Source of the DNA: SG8-41 sp963802355
GTDB taxonomy: Bacteria > Pseudomonadota > Gammaproteobacteria > Burkholderiales > SG8-41
Length of the DNA: 64,000 nucleotides
Assembly: GCA_963802355.1 (NCBI GenBank)
Contig: CAWDIV010000028.1
Span: 434,001-498,000, forward strand
Direction of reading: 5' to 3'
In this document: one piece after another, positions 38,966 through 48,118 of the stretch
How the letters are laid out: every line of letters starts with the position of its first letter
How positions within the stretch are numbered: position 1 is the stretch's first letter
Translations under genes and position numbers: made by a program
The notes under the pieces: generated by a model
Seen by the model: only the letters and a program-made list of their open reading frames with translations
The model's database searches: none
Told to the model about the DNA's origin: nothing

Positions 38966-39937
38966 TTAATCGACCTGCACGCCCGCCGCTTTCACCACCG
39001 GCGCCCACTTTGCGATCTCGATCCGGATCAACTCGCCGAGCTTCTCCGGCGGGCCGCCGACCGGCTCGAATCCGCTGTCGAGCATGCGCTTTCTCACATC
39101 GGGCATGCTTATGATGCGGTTGAACTCGGCGTTCAGTCTCCTGATGATATCGGCCGCCGTACCCGCCGGGGCGAGCATGCCGTTCCAAGAGGTCGCTTCG
39201 TAGGCCGGTAGACCCGCTTCGGCCATAGTCGGCAGCTGCGGTAGGCCCGGCGTGCGCTTGGCGCTGGTCACAGCGAGCGCCCGCATCTTGCCCGACTGGA
39301 GATGGCCGACGATGGTTGCGGGCTCGCCCAGGATCATGCTGATCTCCCCTGACATCAGCGCGATGGCTGCGGGGCCGCCGCCCTTGTACGGCACGTGCGT
39401 GAGCTTCGTTCCAGTGAGCTGGGCGAACAGCGCGCCGGTGAGATGGTTGAACGCACCGCTGCCGCTCGACCCGTAGGTCAGTTCGCCCGGCCGTGTCTTC
39501 GCCAAGGCGATAAGCTCCTTCACGTCCTTCACCGGCAGCGACGGGTGCACGACCAGCACCTGCGGCACCGACGCGAGCTGGATAATCGGCGCGAAATCGC
39601 TGTCCTTGAACGGCATCCTGCGATAGATGCTGGGATTGATGGCGTGGGTGCCGGAATAGGCGAAGACGATCGTGTAACCGTCGGGCGGCGACTTGGCGGC
39701 CATCTCCGCGCCGATGTTGCCGGCTGCGCCGCCGCGGTTATCGATGATGATCTGCTGCTTCAGCGCCTCCGACAGGTGCGGGCTCAGCATGCGCGACAAT
39801 ACGTCCGCGCCGCCGCCGGGCGGCCAGGGAACGATCCACCGGATCGCCTTCGTCGGATAGCCCTGCGCCGCAACGGGCTGGGCGAACGCAACGAGTGCCA
39901 CACCCGCGCAAACTGCCTGCACGAGATAGGGTCTCAT
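38966..39937 (-). CDS. Bug/TctC-family periplasmic solute-binding protein
   Basis: A 323-residue binding protein. ATG 39937 follows GAGGAGAGGAGC. Signal MRPYLVQAVCAGVALVAFAQ is cleaved after VAAQ; then GYPTKAIRWIVPWPPGGGAD, IDNRGGAAGNIGAEMAAKSP and HVPYKGGGPAAIALMSGEIS. Downstream lies a CACAGAT hairpin. Confidence 0.9.
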   Translation of the reverse strand: MRPYLVQAVCAGVALVAFAQPVAAQGYPTKAIRWIVPWPPGGGADVLSRMLSPHLSEALKQQIIIDNRGGAAGNIGAEMAAKSPPDGYTIVFAYSGTHAINPSIYRRMPFKDSDFAPIIQLASVPQVLVVHPSLPVKDVKELIALAKTRPGELTYGSSGSGAFNHLTGALFAQLTGTKLTHVPYKGGGPAAIALMSGEISMILGEPATIVGHLQSGKMRALAVTSAKRTPGLPQLPTMAEAGLPAYEATSWNGMLAPAGTAADIIRRLNAEFNRIISMPDVRKRMLDSGFEPVGGPPEKLGELIRIEIAKWAPVVKAAGVQVD

Positions 39938-40099
39938 GCTCCTCTCCTCGTTTGATGGGAAACGGCGGGGAACGGGCCCCTTCCGGCACACCATCGGAGC
40001 CTTCCCGTTCCCCCCGTGCCCCCCGGTCGCACAATGAGCTTTCTTCGCAAGTTTCAGCTGAAAAACCTGACAACCGCGCCGGGCAGGTTTCAGAGTTGC

Positions 40100-41161
40100 T
40101 TAAGGGATAACGCGCTGCGCGCGGTATCCCCCGATGAGCCGCGCGAACATCTCGCGCGTGTCGACGCGCTTTTCGAATCCGAGACGGCGCGCTTTTTCCA
40201 TCGAAGACATTATGTCCCATTCGGGAGCGAACGCGTAATCCCCATAGTTCCACAAGACGATGCGATCGAGCGCGCTCGGCTTAAGGCCATGCCGCGCCAC
40301 GATTGCATTCCACACCGGCGCCTTATCCGCCATGTACTGCCCGAGCCGGATCGCCGCCGGTTGCCCCGCTTCCAATCCCAGCATGGCGGCAAGCTGCGGC
40401 CACAGCTCGTTCCAGCGCGGGTAATCGCCGTTCACGATGTTGAACGCCTGGTTGGCGCACTGCGGCGCCGTCGCCATCCATTCGATAGCGCGCGCGAGCA
40501 GCGCGAGATCGGTGAACTGCGTGGACGACCCATAGCTCTTTGCGCTGCCGGGAAACAGGAGCGGCTGCTTGAGCTCGCGCTGCACCGCTGCCAGCACCGC
40601 GATGACGAGCACGAGCGAACGCGGATTATCGGTTTCCGTGTAGCAGAAGGCGTGCGGACGAACGATGCTCCAGGTCCACCGCGCGTTTGCGGCGCGTGCG
40701 AAAAGGTAATCCTGCTGTGCAAAATAGTACGTTCCCCCGGACCCACGCGGCCCTTCCTCCACCGCCGGCACCGGACACGGGCCCAGATGGTGGCCATAGT
40801 GCTTGGTTCCATGCACCAGATTGATATGCGCGAGATGCGGCGCATGAGATTCCAGAGATTCCACGAGATTGCGCAACATCGCCGCGTTCAACTCCTCGGA
40901 TTCGGGCACACCCTCCGGGTGATCGGCACGCACACAATAAAAGACATGCGAGACGTCGCCCAGTTGAGCGAGCTTGGTGCGGGTGTCTCGCGCGTCGGTA
41001 AGATCGGCTGTGACGCGCCGCACGCCGGCGCCGGAGTACGGCTTTCTGGACAGCGCGACGACATCCCAGCCGCGGTCCGCGAGATACGGCACGACGCGGC
41101 GGCCGATAAGGCCGTTCGCACCCGCGACCAGCGCGACGCGGCCCGATGGGTTAGATTCCAT
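40100..41161 (-). CDS. PRISE-like NAD(P)-dependent reductase (extended SDR)
   Basis: A 353-residue extended SDR. The N-terminal GANGLIGRRVVPYLADRGWD binds cofactor. The motif pair VHGTKHYGHHLGP (catalytic Lys) and YYFAQQDYLFARA (catalytic Tyr) is that of progesterone 5-beta-reductase / iridoid synthase proteins, which reduce enones. WSIVRPHAFCYTE also fits. Bacterial members have unknown substrates. ATG 41161 gives MESNPSGRVALVAG. A long CACAGAT hairpin lies directly upstream. Confidence 0.85.
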   Translation of the reverse strand: MESNPSGRVALVAGANGLIGRRVVPYLADRGWDVVALSRKPYSGAGVRRVTADLTDARDTRTKLAQLGDVSHVFYCVRADHPEGVPESEELNAAMLRNLVESLESHAPHLAHINLVHGTKHYGHHLGPCPVPAVEEGPRGSGGTYYFAQQDYLFARAANARWTWSIVRPHAFCYTETDNPRSLVLVIAVLAAVQRELKQPLLFPGSAKSYGSSTQFTDLALLARAIEWMATAPQCANQAFNIVNGDYPRWNELWPQLAAMLGLEAGQPAAIRLGQYMADKAPVWNAIVARHGLKPSALDRIVLWNYGDYAFAPEWDIMSSMEKARRLGFEKRVDTREMFARLIGGYRAQRVIP

Positions 41162-41170
41162 CGCTAAGAT

Positions 41171-41288
41171 CAGCAATAGACATTAGCCACAGATACACAC
41201 AGATAAACACGGATAAGAGCGAAGACAAAGAATAGCTTTTTGAAGTTAGTCCTATCTGTGTGTATCTGTGTTTATCTGTGGCTCAAAT
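41171..41288. repeat. CACAGAT tandem-word hairpin, best-formed copy
   Basis: ATTAGCCACAGATACACACA...(41172-) and ATCTGTGTGTATCTGTGTTT... ending GGCTCAAAT (41250-41288) are near-perfect complementary arms of about 36 bases. The right arm contains the stop of the 41283-41810 gene. Confidence 0.85.
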
Positions 41289-41810
41289 TGGCTTACTAAC
41301 TGGGCCGCCGGAAACCATGTGCTCGGTGACCGGCCGGTATACGGCCACACTGCGTCCCCGAATGCGTTCCGCAGCGGCAGCGTTCCGCACGGTAATGCCC
41401 CGCAACGGGGTCGAGCGATCGGCGGCTACGGAGGCGAGCCACTTCATACCGAGATCGGCGAGCGCCAAATCCTCCTGCTCGCGATCGGCCACGATCAGCC
41501 GCTGCATCCGCGGCCACCGGGCGGCGCGCGGTCGAGACCTGCGAACAGGTTACGCTGGTAATAACGCCGGTCTATCAAGGGCAGCCATTCGCCCATGCCG
41601 CGCACGCTGAGGTAGTACGGATCGTCGAAGACTCCGGGGCCGGCCATCGTGTAGATGGCGAGCGAGGGCGAGTAGCCGGGTGTATCGGTCACGAATCGCT
41701 GGGCGCTCGAAACACCGGGCACCGTGAGCATGATGTGCAGGTGCTCGACGTACCACGCGTCCCAATCCGCGGCGCGCTGGGATCGGTAATTCCACTTTGA
41801 GACATGAATA
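41283..41810 (-). CDS. EthD/DUF-type dimeric barrel protein (frameshifted)
   Basis: About 175 residues. WDAWYVEHLHIMLTVPGVSS and AQRFVTDTPGYSPSLAIYTM resemble the ferredoxin-fold proteins at 38.1 kb; the middle reads GVFDDPYYLSVRGMGEWLPL. The C-terminal frame MQRLIVADREQEDLALADLG continues to VSKPI and stop. Extra bases near 41800 and 41525 shift the frame. The start ATG (41810, 41801 as alternative) is uncertain. Function unknown. Confidence 0.65.
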
Positions 41811-41826
41811 TCATGATCGCCCTAAC

Positions 41827-41890
41827 CGCGTGATCGGTGATGGGTGATGGGTGATGTGGTCGCGAGTAACCAGTCACGAGTCACGAGTCA
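41827..41890. repeat. GTGATGG and AGTCACG tandem-word array
   Basis: GTGATCGGTGATGGGTGATG followed by CCAGTCACGAGTCACGAGTC. The second part encodes the last residues and stop (VTRDS) of the flavoprotein gene. Confidence 0.75.
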
Positions 41891-43385
41891 CCCCGAAGGC
41901 GGCATTGCGACCAGCAATCCGGCCTGAGATGAACGCCCAGCCCAGATGATGCCCATGACCCTCTAGCAGCAGGCCGCCCTGCCCGGTGGAGCCCGCCGCA
42001 TAAAGACCCGGGATCACCGTGCCGTCTTCGCGCGTGACTTCGAGCCGCTCGGTGACCTTGAGCCCGCCGTCGGTGAAAACCACGTAGCTCTTCACCGGCC
42101 CCAGCGCGTAAAACGGCGCGGTGTCCAGCGCCGGCCGCTCCCGCGCGTCCGGCAGCGTTGTACTCGGTCAGAGCGTGCGCGCGAGCGCGTCCGGCGGCAC
42201 GCCCATGCTGCGCGCGAGTCCTTCGAGCGTCGCGGACTCGTGGTAGATGTCCGCGCGGTTGCGGCGATAATCGTCGAGATAGGCGTAGGCGATGCCCGGC
42301 GCCGTCGAAACGTAGTACGGCCAGGCCGTGAAGCGCTGCGCGAGTTTTCGATCGAATACGATAAAGGTCTGCTTTTCCGGCTGCCGCGGGACGGCGCGCG
42401 CCGGCCCCGCCAGCTCGTCGGCGAAGCGCTCGCCGTTGCGGTTCACCAGTATTGCGCCGTTCTTGAAGAGCTCCGGCGAGGGGCCGAGCGCCGTGGTGAG
42501 AAAGCTCATCGCGAACGGCCGCAGCACGGCCTCCGGCAGATGGTCCATGGCCCAGCGTATCGTGCAGCGCGAGCCAGCGCCAGGGCGGGAGCTTCAGCAT
42601 CCAGCGGTCGTGGGAGGGCGGCACGAAGCGCATGATGGGGCCGCGCACGATATCGCCGTTGACGACCGTCGCCCCGGCAGCGAGCGCGATCGATGGCCAT
42701 CGCCGGTCGCGGTGACGTTGACCGCTTCGAGCTCCGCCACCGTCCTCTCCGGCCAGCCGGGCTTTCAGTTCGCGGCCTGCGCTGTAGTCGCCGGCGGCGA
42801 GCACCACCCCGCCGCGCGCGCGAAATTCGACGCTGGCGCCGCCCGCGTGACGCGCCTGTACGCCCAGCACGCGTCCGTTCTCGACGATCAGCCGCTCGAC
42901 GCGGTAGTCGAGGCGGATATCGACGCCGAGCTTCCGGCAATGGCGCCCGATGTGGTACGGAAAGGCGCGCGAGTTGGGCAGCACGAGGTGCATGCGCGTT
43001 AACGCGGTGCGGCGGCTCCGGCATCGGGCCCGGCGAACACCAGGCCGAGGCCGCGCAGCCACTCGAACATGTCCGTGGTGCTCTCGACGAGGATGCGGCG
43101 CAGCCGCAGGTTGTCGCGCGGCGCGTACTGGCCGGCGAGAAGCTCGAGATCTTCGAAATGCGCCTGCGGCGTGTCCTGTATGCCGCGCCGCTGCTGGTGC
43201 GGCGAGTTGGTGATCGACATGGAGCCCACGGACCATGCCGTGCTGCCGCCGAGCTTGGGATTCTTTTCCAGCAGGACGACGCTGCGGCCCAGACGCGCGG
43301 CTTCCGCAGCCGCCGCGAGGCCGGCGCCGCCGCCCCCGACGACGACTACGTCAAAAGTTTCAACTTTGCCGTTACTCACTGCCAC
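41874..43385 (-). CDS. FAD-dependent fumarate-reductase / ketosteroid-dehydrogenase-like flavoprotein (frameshifted)
   Basis: About 500 residues. The N-terminus VVVVGGGGAGLAAAAEAARL binds FAD; VVLLEKNPKLGGSTAWSVGS follows, and the C-terminal FAD loop reads GLYAAGSTGQGGLLLEGHGH. Blocks AFPYHIGRHCRKLGVDIRLD and GVVLAAGDYSAGREL fit the FRD/KstD family, which moves hydride to or from C=C bonds. Frame changes occur near 43010, 42750, 42690, 42555 and 42160. It starts right after the racemase-family gene (stop 43389), so the two probably form an operon. Confidence 0.83.
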
Positions 43386-43388
43386 GAA

Positions 43389-44307
43389 TCAGGCTCTACC
43401 TGAATTTGGGTCGAACCGATATATCACGAGTCCGCCGGCAAAATTAAGGGCAGGCCGCAGCCTGTCGTATCCGGTACACACATTAAGAGCCGAACCGCGC
43501 CATGCGAACGCATGGCGATTTGCGTTACGGAGCCCCGGAAGCTCAGGCGGACTTGCGCTGCTTTCCTCGGCCTCCGTAACGCCAGGCTCCGAAAGGCGCC
43601 GGAGCAGGCTGCCGCAGTCGGTGATCCCCGGATCGACGCCCATCGCCTGGTATGCCTGCCACGCCGTAGCCTGGATCGCCGAGTACACCGGCTTGCCGAG
43701 ATCGCGCTCGAGACTGTCGAGGACTTCCATCGCGCGAAGCTGCGTGCAAGCGACGAAGACTGCTTCCGCCTTCGGATGTCGTGATCTCTTTCACCTTGCG
43801 ATAGATCTCGGCGGGCTCGATCTTCGCGTGATCGAACATGTCGAGCATGTCGAAGGTGCCGAGCGTCACGACCTCGATGCCGAACGTCTTCAGAAACTGC
43901 TTGAGGCGCTCGTTGGTGACCTCCACGTAGGGCGTCACGATATCCACTTTCTTGTAACCCCCGGCCAGGAAGCATTCGGCCATGGCGCCGGCAGTGGTCA
44001 CCGTCGGCGCCTTGGCGATGGCAGTCAACTGCTCGCAGATCTTCCGGTTCCATTCCGGGCCCTCGAAGAAGCTGCCGCTGGTGCAGCCGTAGACCACGAC
44101 GTCCGGCTCGACCATCGCCACGTCGGCAGCAGCTTGCTTGCTGGCGTTCTCCATGCCGCGCAGCTCTTCCGGCGTGCCGTGGCGCCCGCCCGCGATGCGC
44201 GCGGTGTGGACCGACACGCCCTCCGGCGCGATGCGCCAGAACTCGGTCTCCATCGTCGTGTTGATCGAAGGAACCAGCAATCCGATCCTGCCGCGCCATC
44301 CGTACAT
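43389..44307 (-). CDS. Asp/Glu racemase superfamily protein, maleate-isomerase-like with two Cys (one frameshift)
   Basis: About 306 residues. It starts MYGWRGRIGLLVPSINTTME after GAGGAGTAACGAT. Both catalytic Cys positions are kept: VVYGCTSGSFFEG and VFVACTQLRAMEVL. Two-Cys members are racemases or cis-trans isomerases such as maleate isomerase. An extra T near 43777 breaks the frame before the second Cys. After the usual end (CGSLLRRL) about 60 further residues continue to the stop. Its paralogue is at 44551. Confidence 0.82.
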
Positions 44308-44404
44308 ATCGTTACTCCTCGTGAAAACCCTTCAACTAGAACGATTTCATAAAATGGTTGATGTTCATTCGACCCCGCGTAAGGCTGCACGGAGAATACG
44401 CAGT

Positions 44405-44444
44405 AGGGTGTCAGGAACCCTAACTCTAAGGTTCCTGACACCCT
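44405..44444. repeat. GGTGTCAGGAACC palindromic repeat
   Basis: AGGGTGTCAGGAACC, spacer CTAACTCTA, AGGTTCCTGACACCCT. Nearly the same as the copy at 35660. A short CATCCTTATCTGTGTTCATC word run follows at 44508. Confidence 0.9.
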
Positions 44445-44550
44445 CAGGCGTACGCTCGGTCAAATCGCAATAACTATTTATGAATGGACCTCTAGTAATG
44501 ATCGATGCTTCATCCTTATCTGTGTTCATCTGTTTTATCTGCAGCTTCAA

Positions 44551-45291
44551 CTACGCCACTGCCGCGAGGCGTTCTTCCGCCGCCAGGGTCCGCAGCAGCC
44601 GTCCATAGCCGGAAATCTCACCGCGGTAGCCGATGAGGCGCAGCGCGTCCCACACGCTCACTTGCGTGGTGGACACCACCGGCTTGCCGAGCTCGCGTTC
44701 CAGCCGCTCGATCACGTCCATGCTGCGCCAGTTGGTGCACGCGAGCACCACGGCGTCGGCGTCCGCATGCGCCGCATCGCGCGCGAGCTCGTAAGCGCTT
44801 TCGGGTCCCAGCCGCCCCACCGCCAGGTTGTCCACCATTCCGAGACCGCGGGCGGCGACGACCTTCAAGCCGTTCGCTTCCAGAAAGCCCTGCGCGATCG
44901 CGTTGACCTTGTCGGTGTATGCCGAGCCGAGCACGATCCGCTTCGCGTCGAGGAAGCGCAGCGCACGCAGTAACGCGGTCGATGTCGTCGTCGCCGGTTT
45001 TCCCGTCGCCTTCTCGATCCGCGCCATGACTTCGCGATCGTAACCGGCGCCTTTGAGAAAGCTCGGGGCAGTCGCGCCCATCACGATCACGTCCACGTCC
45101 GCACTCGCCAGGAGCCGGCTCTGCTGTTCGAGGTCCTCGACCATCCTGAGTATCGCCTCGGGAGTGATTTCGGTAAGGAACAACCGCGCGGTGTGCAGCG
45201 TGACGCTCGCCGGGAGCGCGCGATAGAACTCCGGCTCGACCGTCGTATTCGAAGACGGAACGAGCAGGCCGATGCGATGAGAACTTTTCAT
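44551..45291 (-). CDS. Arylmalonate-decarboxylase-like protein (single catalytic Cys)
   Basis: A 246-residue paralogue of the previous gene, starting MKSSHRIGLLVPSSNTTVEP. The first catalytic position reads VIVMGATAPSFLKGAG, so Cys is replaced by Ala, while the second, AVVLACTNWRSMDVIERLE, is kept. One C-terminal Cys with a small residue at the first site is the pattern of arylmalonate decarboxylase. VVSTTQVSVWDALRLIGY follows. It could decarboxylate a malonate or act as a racemase-like protein; no experiment is implied. Confidence 0.85.
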   Translation of the reverse strand: MKSSHRIGLLVPSSNTTVEPEFYRALPASVTLHTARLFLTEITPEAILRMVEDLEQQSRLLASADVDVIVMGATAPSFLKGAGYDREVMARIEKATGKPATTTSTALLRALRFLDAKRIVLGSAYTDKVNAIAQGFLEANGLKVVAARGLGMVDNLAVGRLGPESAYELARDAAHADADAVVLACTNWRSMDVIERLERELGKPVVSTTQVSVWDALRLIGYRGEISGYGRLLRTLAAEERLAAVA

Positions 45292-45445
45292 TGGCATCCT
45301 GTGGCTTATGTGTCGCACGCAAGCGCGACGCATTCCTGTAGTATAAGAGTCCGCCGTTTTGCGCGTCAAAGATAATCTGGACATTCCCCGCCGGTATTCC
45401 AGTATTTGAGGATGCACGATGGATGCGCGCGGGAGACTTTCTGCA

Positions 45446-46225
45446 ATGACTTACCAAACCATACGCTACGAGGAAGATGGCGCGATCGGCTGGCTTACGC
45501 TGAACCGCCCGGACGACGGCAACATGTTCACACCGGTGATGTGTCACGAGATCCGTGACTGCATCAACGAAGTCGGGCGCGAGACGCGCACGCGAGTGCT
45601 GGTCATCACCGGCGCGGGAGACCGGTTCTTCTGCATCGGCGGGCGCAAGGAGGAGATGGAAGACTCTCACCTCTACGCCGGCATGCTGCCCACCCTGGAG
45701 ATTTACGAGAGTATCGAGCGGCTGCAAAAGCCGGTGATCGCCTCGGTAAACGGGTACGCGGTGGGTGGCGGGCAAGTATTGCAGGTCGTATGCGATCTCA
45801 CCATTGCGAAGGAAAGCGCGATTTTCCGTCAGGTCGGGCCGATGATGGGCAGCTTCGACGCGGGCTACGGCACCTGGTACCTGGAGGATCTGGTCGGGAA
45901 GAAGAAGGCCAAGGAAATCTGGTTCCTCAATCCCCGCTTGACGGCGCGCGAAGCCCTCGCGATCGGGCTCATCAACAAAGTGGTGCCCGACGACAAGCTG
46001 CTGGAAGAAACGCGCAAGATGGCGCTGGAAATCGCCGATCGCGGCGCGTTCGCGATCGCCGCGCTCAAGGCGGCTTTTACCGCGCGCCACGGCGGGGTAT
46101 CGGGCCTCGCTCGCATCTCCCACGACCTGCTGTTGCGGCTCTACCTGGAGTCCGAGGAATCCCAGGAGCTCAGCAGCGCGTTCGGCGCGAAGCGCAAGCC
46201 CGACCCCGAGAAATTCGGTCATTGA
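45446..46225 (+). CDS. badI: 2-Ketocyclohexanecarboxyl-CoA hydrolase-like crotonase (BadI)
   Basis: A 259-residue crotonase-fold ring hydrolase. It starts MTYQTIRYEEDGAIGWLTLN after GGGAGACTTTCTGCA; an ATG at 45419 is also in frame. Oxyanion and substrate blocks VNGYAVGGGQVLQVVCDLTI and RQVGPMMGSFDAGYGTWYLE closely follow the BadI/MenB subgroup, as does VGKKKAKEIWFLNPRLTARE. BadI opens the ring of 2-ketocyclohexanecarboxyl-CoA to pimeloyl-CoA. The next four genes are the expected partners, which supports the name. Confidence 0.8.
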   Translation: MTYQTIRYEEDGAIGWLTLNRPDDGNMFTPVMCHEIRDCINEVGRETRTRVLVITGAGDRFFCIGGRKEEMEDSHLYAGMLPTLEIYESIERLQKPVIASVNGYAVGGGQVLQVVCDLTIAKESAIFRQVGPMMGSFDAGYGTWYLEDLVGKKKAKEIWFLNPRLTAREALAIGLINKVVPDDKLLEETRKMALEIADRGAFAIAALKAAFTARHGGVSGLARISHDLLLRLYLESEESQELSSAFGAKRKPDPEKFGH

Positions 46226-46261
46226 CCGGCGACGCGAGGCGAATCATCCGACTTGACCGAA

Positions 46262-46345
46262 TTTCTAATTTTCAATGCTCAATTTCGAATGCTTAATGGC
46301 GGCTGCTCTTCATTCAGCATTGAGCATTAAACATTAACCATTGAG
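46262..46345. repeat. Tandem-word hairpin, AATGCTCAAT type
   Basis: CAATGCTCAATTTCGAATGC (left arm) and GCATTGAGCATTAAACATTA (right arm). It is AT-rich, unlike the surrounding coding DNA, and ends at the GTG start of the ligase gene. Confidence 0.8.
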
Positions 46346-46348
46346 TCA

Positions 46349-48028
46349 GTGAATACGCTGCTCACTCTCCACGATCCGCAGACCGCGCGCCGCTACCACG
46401 AGGACGGCGTGTGGCGAGAGGACACTCTCTACACGCTGCTGCGGAATCACGCGCGCGAACGTCCGCGCGCCTACGCGTTGCGCGACAGCCGCCGGCGGCT
46501 CACCTGGTCGCAGCTCCTGTCGTGGGTGGATGTGCTCGCTGCCGATCTGCACCGGGCTGGAGTCAAACGCGGACAGCGGGTGTCGGTATGGCTCCCCAAC
46601 TGCGCCGAGGCGGTAGTAGTGCTGCTCGCCTGCTCCCGTAACGGCTACGTCTGTAATCCCTCCCTCCATCAGAACTACACCGTGGCGGAAGTCGTGGAGT
46701 TGCTTAGGCGCATACAGAGTGCCGCGCTTTTTTCCCAATCCGGGCACGGCGCGGATGCCGGACACAACGATGTGTTTGCGGCTGCGCAAGCTCTGGCTTC
46801 GATGAAACGAGTCTATCGACTAGCTCCGGCCAGGACAGATTCCGTTCCTCACGATGGCACCGCGCCGTTCCCGCCTCGCGAAACGAAAGTGGACTCACTG
46901 CCGGAGCTTGATTTGAATCCAGACAAAATTGTGTACCTGGCGTTCACCTCGGGCACGACGGGCCAGCCGAAGGGCGTGCTGCACTCGGACAACACGCTGC
47001 TCGCCAACGGGCGCGCCATGGTCCACGACTGGCGCCATGACGAGCGGACGGTGATTTTCAGTCACAGCCCGCTTTCTCACCACATCGCGACGGTAGCGAT
47101 CGAGCAGAGTCTCGCCGCGGGTTGCGAGCTCGTGGTGAACGATCTGCCAGCCGGGAAGAAACCACTCGACTGGATTATCGAGACGGGAGCGACATACGTG
47201 ATGGGCGTGCCGACCCACGCGATCGACATCCTCGCCGACCTGAAACGCCGCGGACTCGAGCAACTGGGACAGGTGAGCGTTTTCTACATGGCCGGCTCGA
47301 CCATCCCGCCGGAGACTGCGCGCACCTTCCTCGACCTCGGCGTCAAGCCCCAGAACATCTACGGCATGACGGAGAACGGCTCGCATCAGTACACGATGCC
47401 GGACGACGACGTGGATGCAATCACCGGCACGTGCGGCAAGGCATGCCACGGCTACGAGACGCGGCTTTGGGATCGCGAGAACCCGGATGTCGAAGCACAG
47501 CCGGGAACGATAGGAGAGATCGGCACTTGCGGGGCGTTGCTGATGCTCGGCTACTTCGACAATCAGGCGGCGACGGAGAACTCGTTCAATGCATCCGGCT
47601 GGTTCATGAGCGGTGACCTCGGGCAATTCGATGCCAGGGGCAACTTGCAGATTGTGGGTCGCAAGAAAGACCTGGTGATCCGCGGCGGCCACAACATTCA
47701 TCCCGCGCGCATCGAGAACCTTGCCCTCAAGCACCCTTCCGTCCTCAAGGCTGCCGCGTTTCCGGTGCCCGACCCGCGGCTCGGCGAGCGCGTGTGTCTG
47801 GCGATCATTCCCCGCGACGGCGCCCCGGTGGATGGCGACGAGCTGCTGCGCCACCTGGATACGGCGGGCCTGTCCCGGTTCGACATGCCCGAGTACTTCA
47901 TCGCGCTCGAGGCCTTTCCTCTGACCGCGAGCGGCAAGATCCTGAAGCGCGAGCTCGTCGAATGGGCGAAGAGCGGGCGCATCCAACCCGCGCCGATCCG
48001 CTGGACCGGCGCGGAACAAAAGGCGTGA
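46349..48028 (+). CDS. aliA: Acyl-CoA ligase, AMP-forming (cyclohexanecarboxylate-CoA ligase-like)
   Basis: A 559-residue ANL-family ligase that activates a carboxylic acid to its CoA thioester via an acyl-AMP. Motifs: YLAFTSGTTGQPKGVLHS (about residue 196), YGMTENGSHQYTMP, GRKKDLVIRGGHNIHPARIE (about 436) and LTASGKILKREL (about 527, catalytic Lys). GTG start 46349 lies directly after a word repeat with no Shine-Dalgarno. By context, between badI- and badK-like genes, cyclohexanecarboxylate or a similar alicyclic acid is the likely substrate. Confidence 0.85.
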   Translation: MNTLLTLHDPQTARRYHEDGVWREDTLYTLLRNHARERPRAYALRDSRRRLTWSQLLSWVDVLAADLHRAGVKRGQRVSVWLPNCAEAVVVLLACSRNGYVCNPSLHQNYTVAEVVELLRRIQSAALFSQSGHGADAGHNDVFAAAQALASMKRVYRLAPARTDSVPHDGTAPFPPRETKVDSLPELDLNPDKIVYLAFTSGTTGQPKGVLHSDNTLLANGRAMVHDWRHDERTVIFSHSPLSHHIATVAIEQSLAAGCELVVNDLPAGKKPLDWIIETGATYVMGVPTHAIDILADLKRRGLEQLGQVSVFYMAGSTIPPETARTFLDLGVKPQNIYGMTENGSHQYTMPDDDVDAITGTCGKACHGYETRLWDRENPDVEAQPGTIGEIGTCGALLMLGYFDNQAATENSFNASGWFMSGDLGQFDARGNLQIVGRKKDLVIRGGHNIHPARIENLALKHPSVLKAAAFPVPDPRLGERVCLAIIPRDGAPVDGDELLRHLDTAGLSRFDMPEYFIALEAFPLTASGKILKRELVEWAKSGRIQPAPIRWTGAEQKA

Positions 48029-48113
48029 CTGGTGACTCGTGACTCGAAGGCCCTCGGCACGACCACTGAATGACAAACCACCAGTCACAAGTCACGAGTC
48101 ACATGTCACGATC
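48028..48113. repeat. Tandem-word hairpin, GTGACTCGTGACTCG type
   Basis: GACTGGTGACTCGTGACTCG and CCAGTCACAAGTCACGAGTC oppose each other. The array fills the whole gap between the ligase and the next gene. Confidence 0.85.
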
Positions 48114-48118
48114 CTGAT

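Noticed and set aside
45419..45445. Earlier ATG for the BadI-like gene
   Set aside because: ATG 45446 has a GGGAG ribosome site and matches the family N-terminus better.
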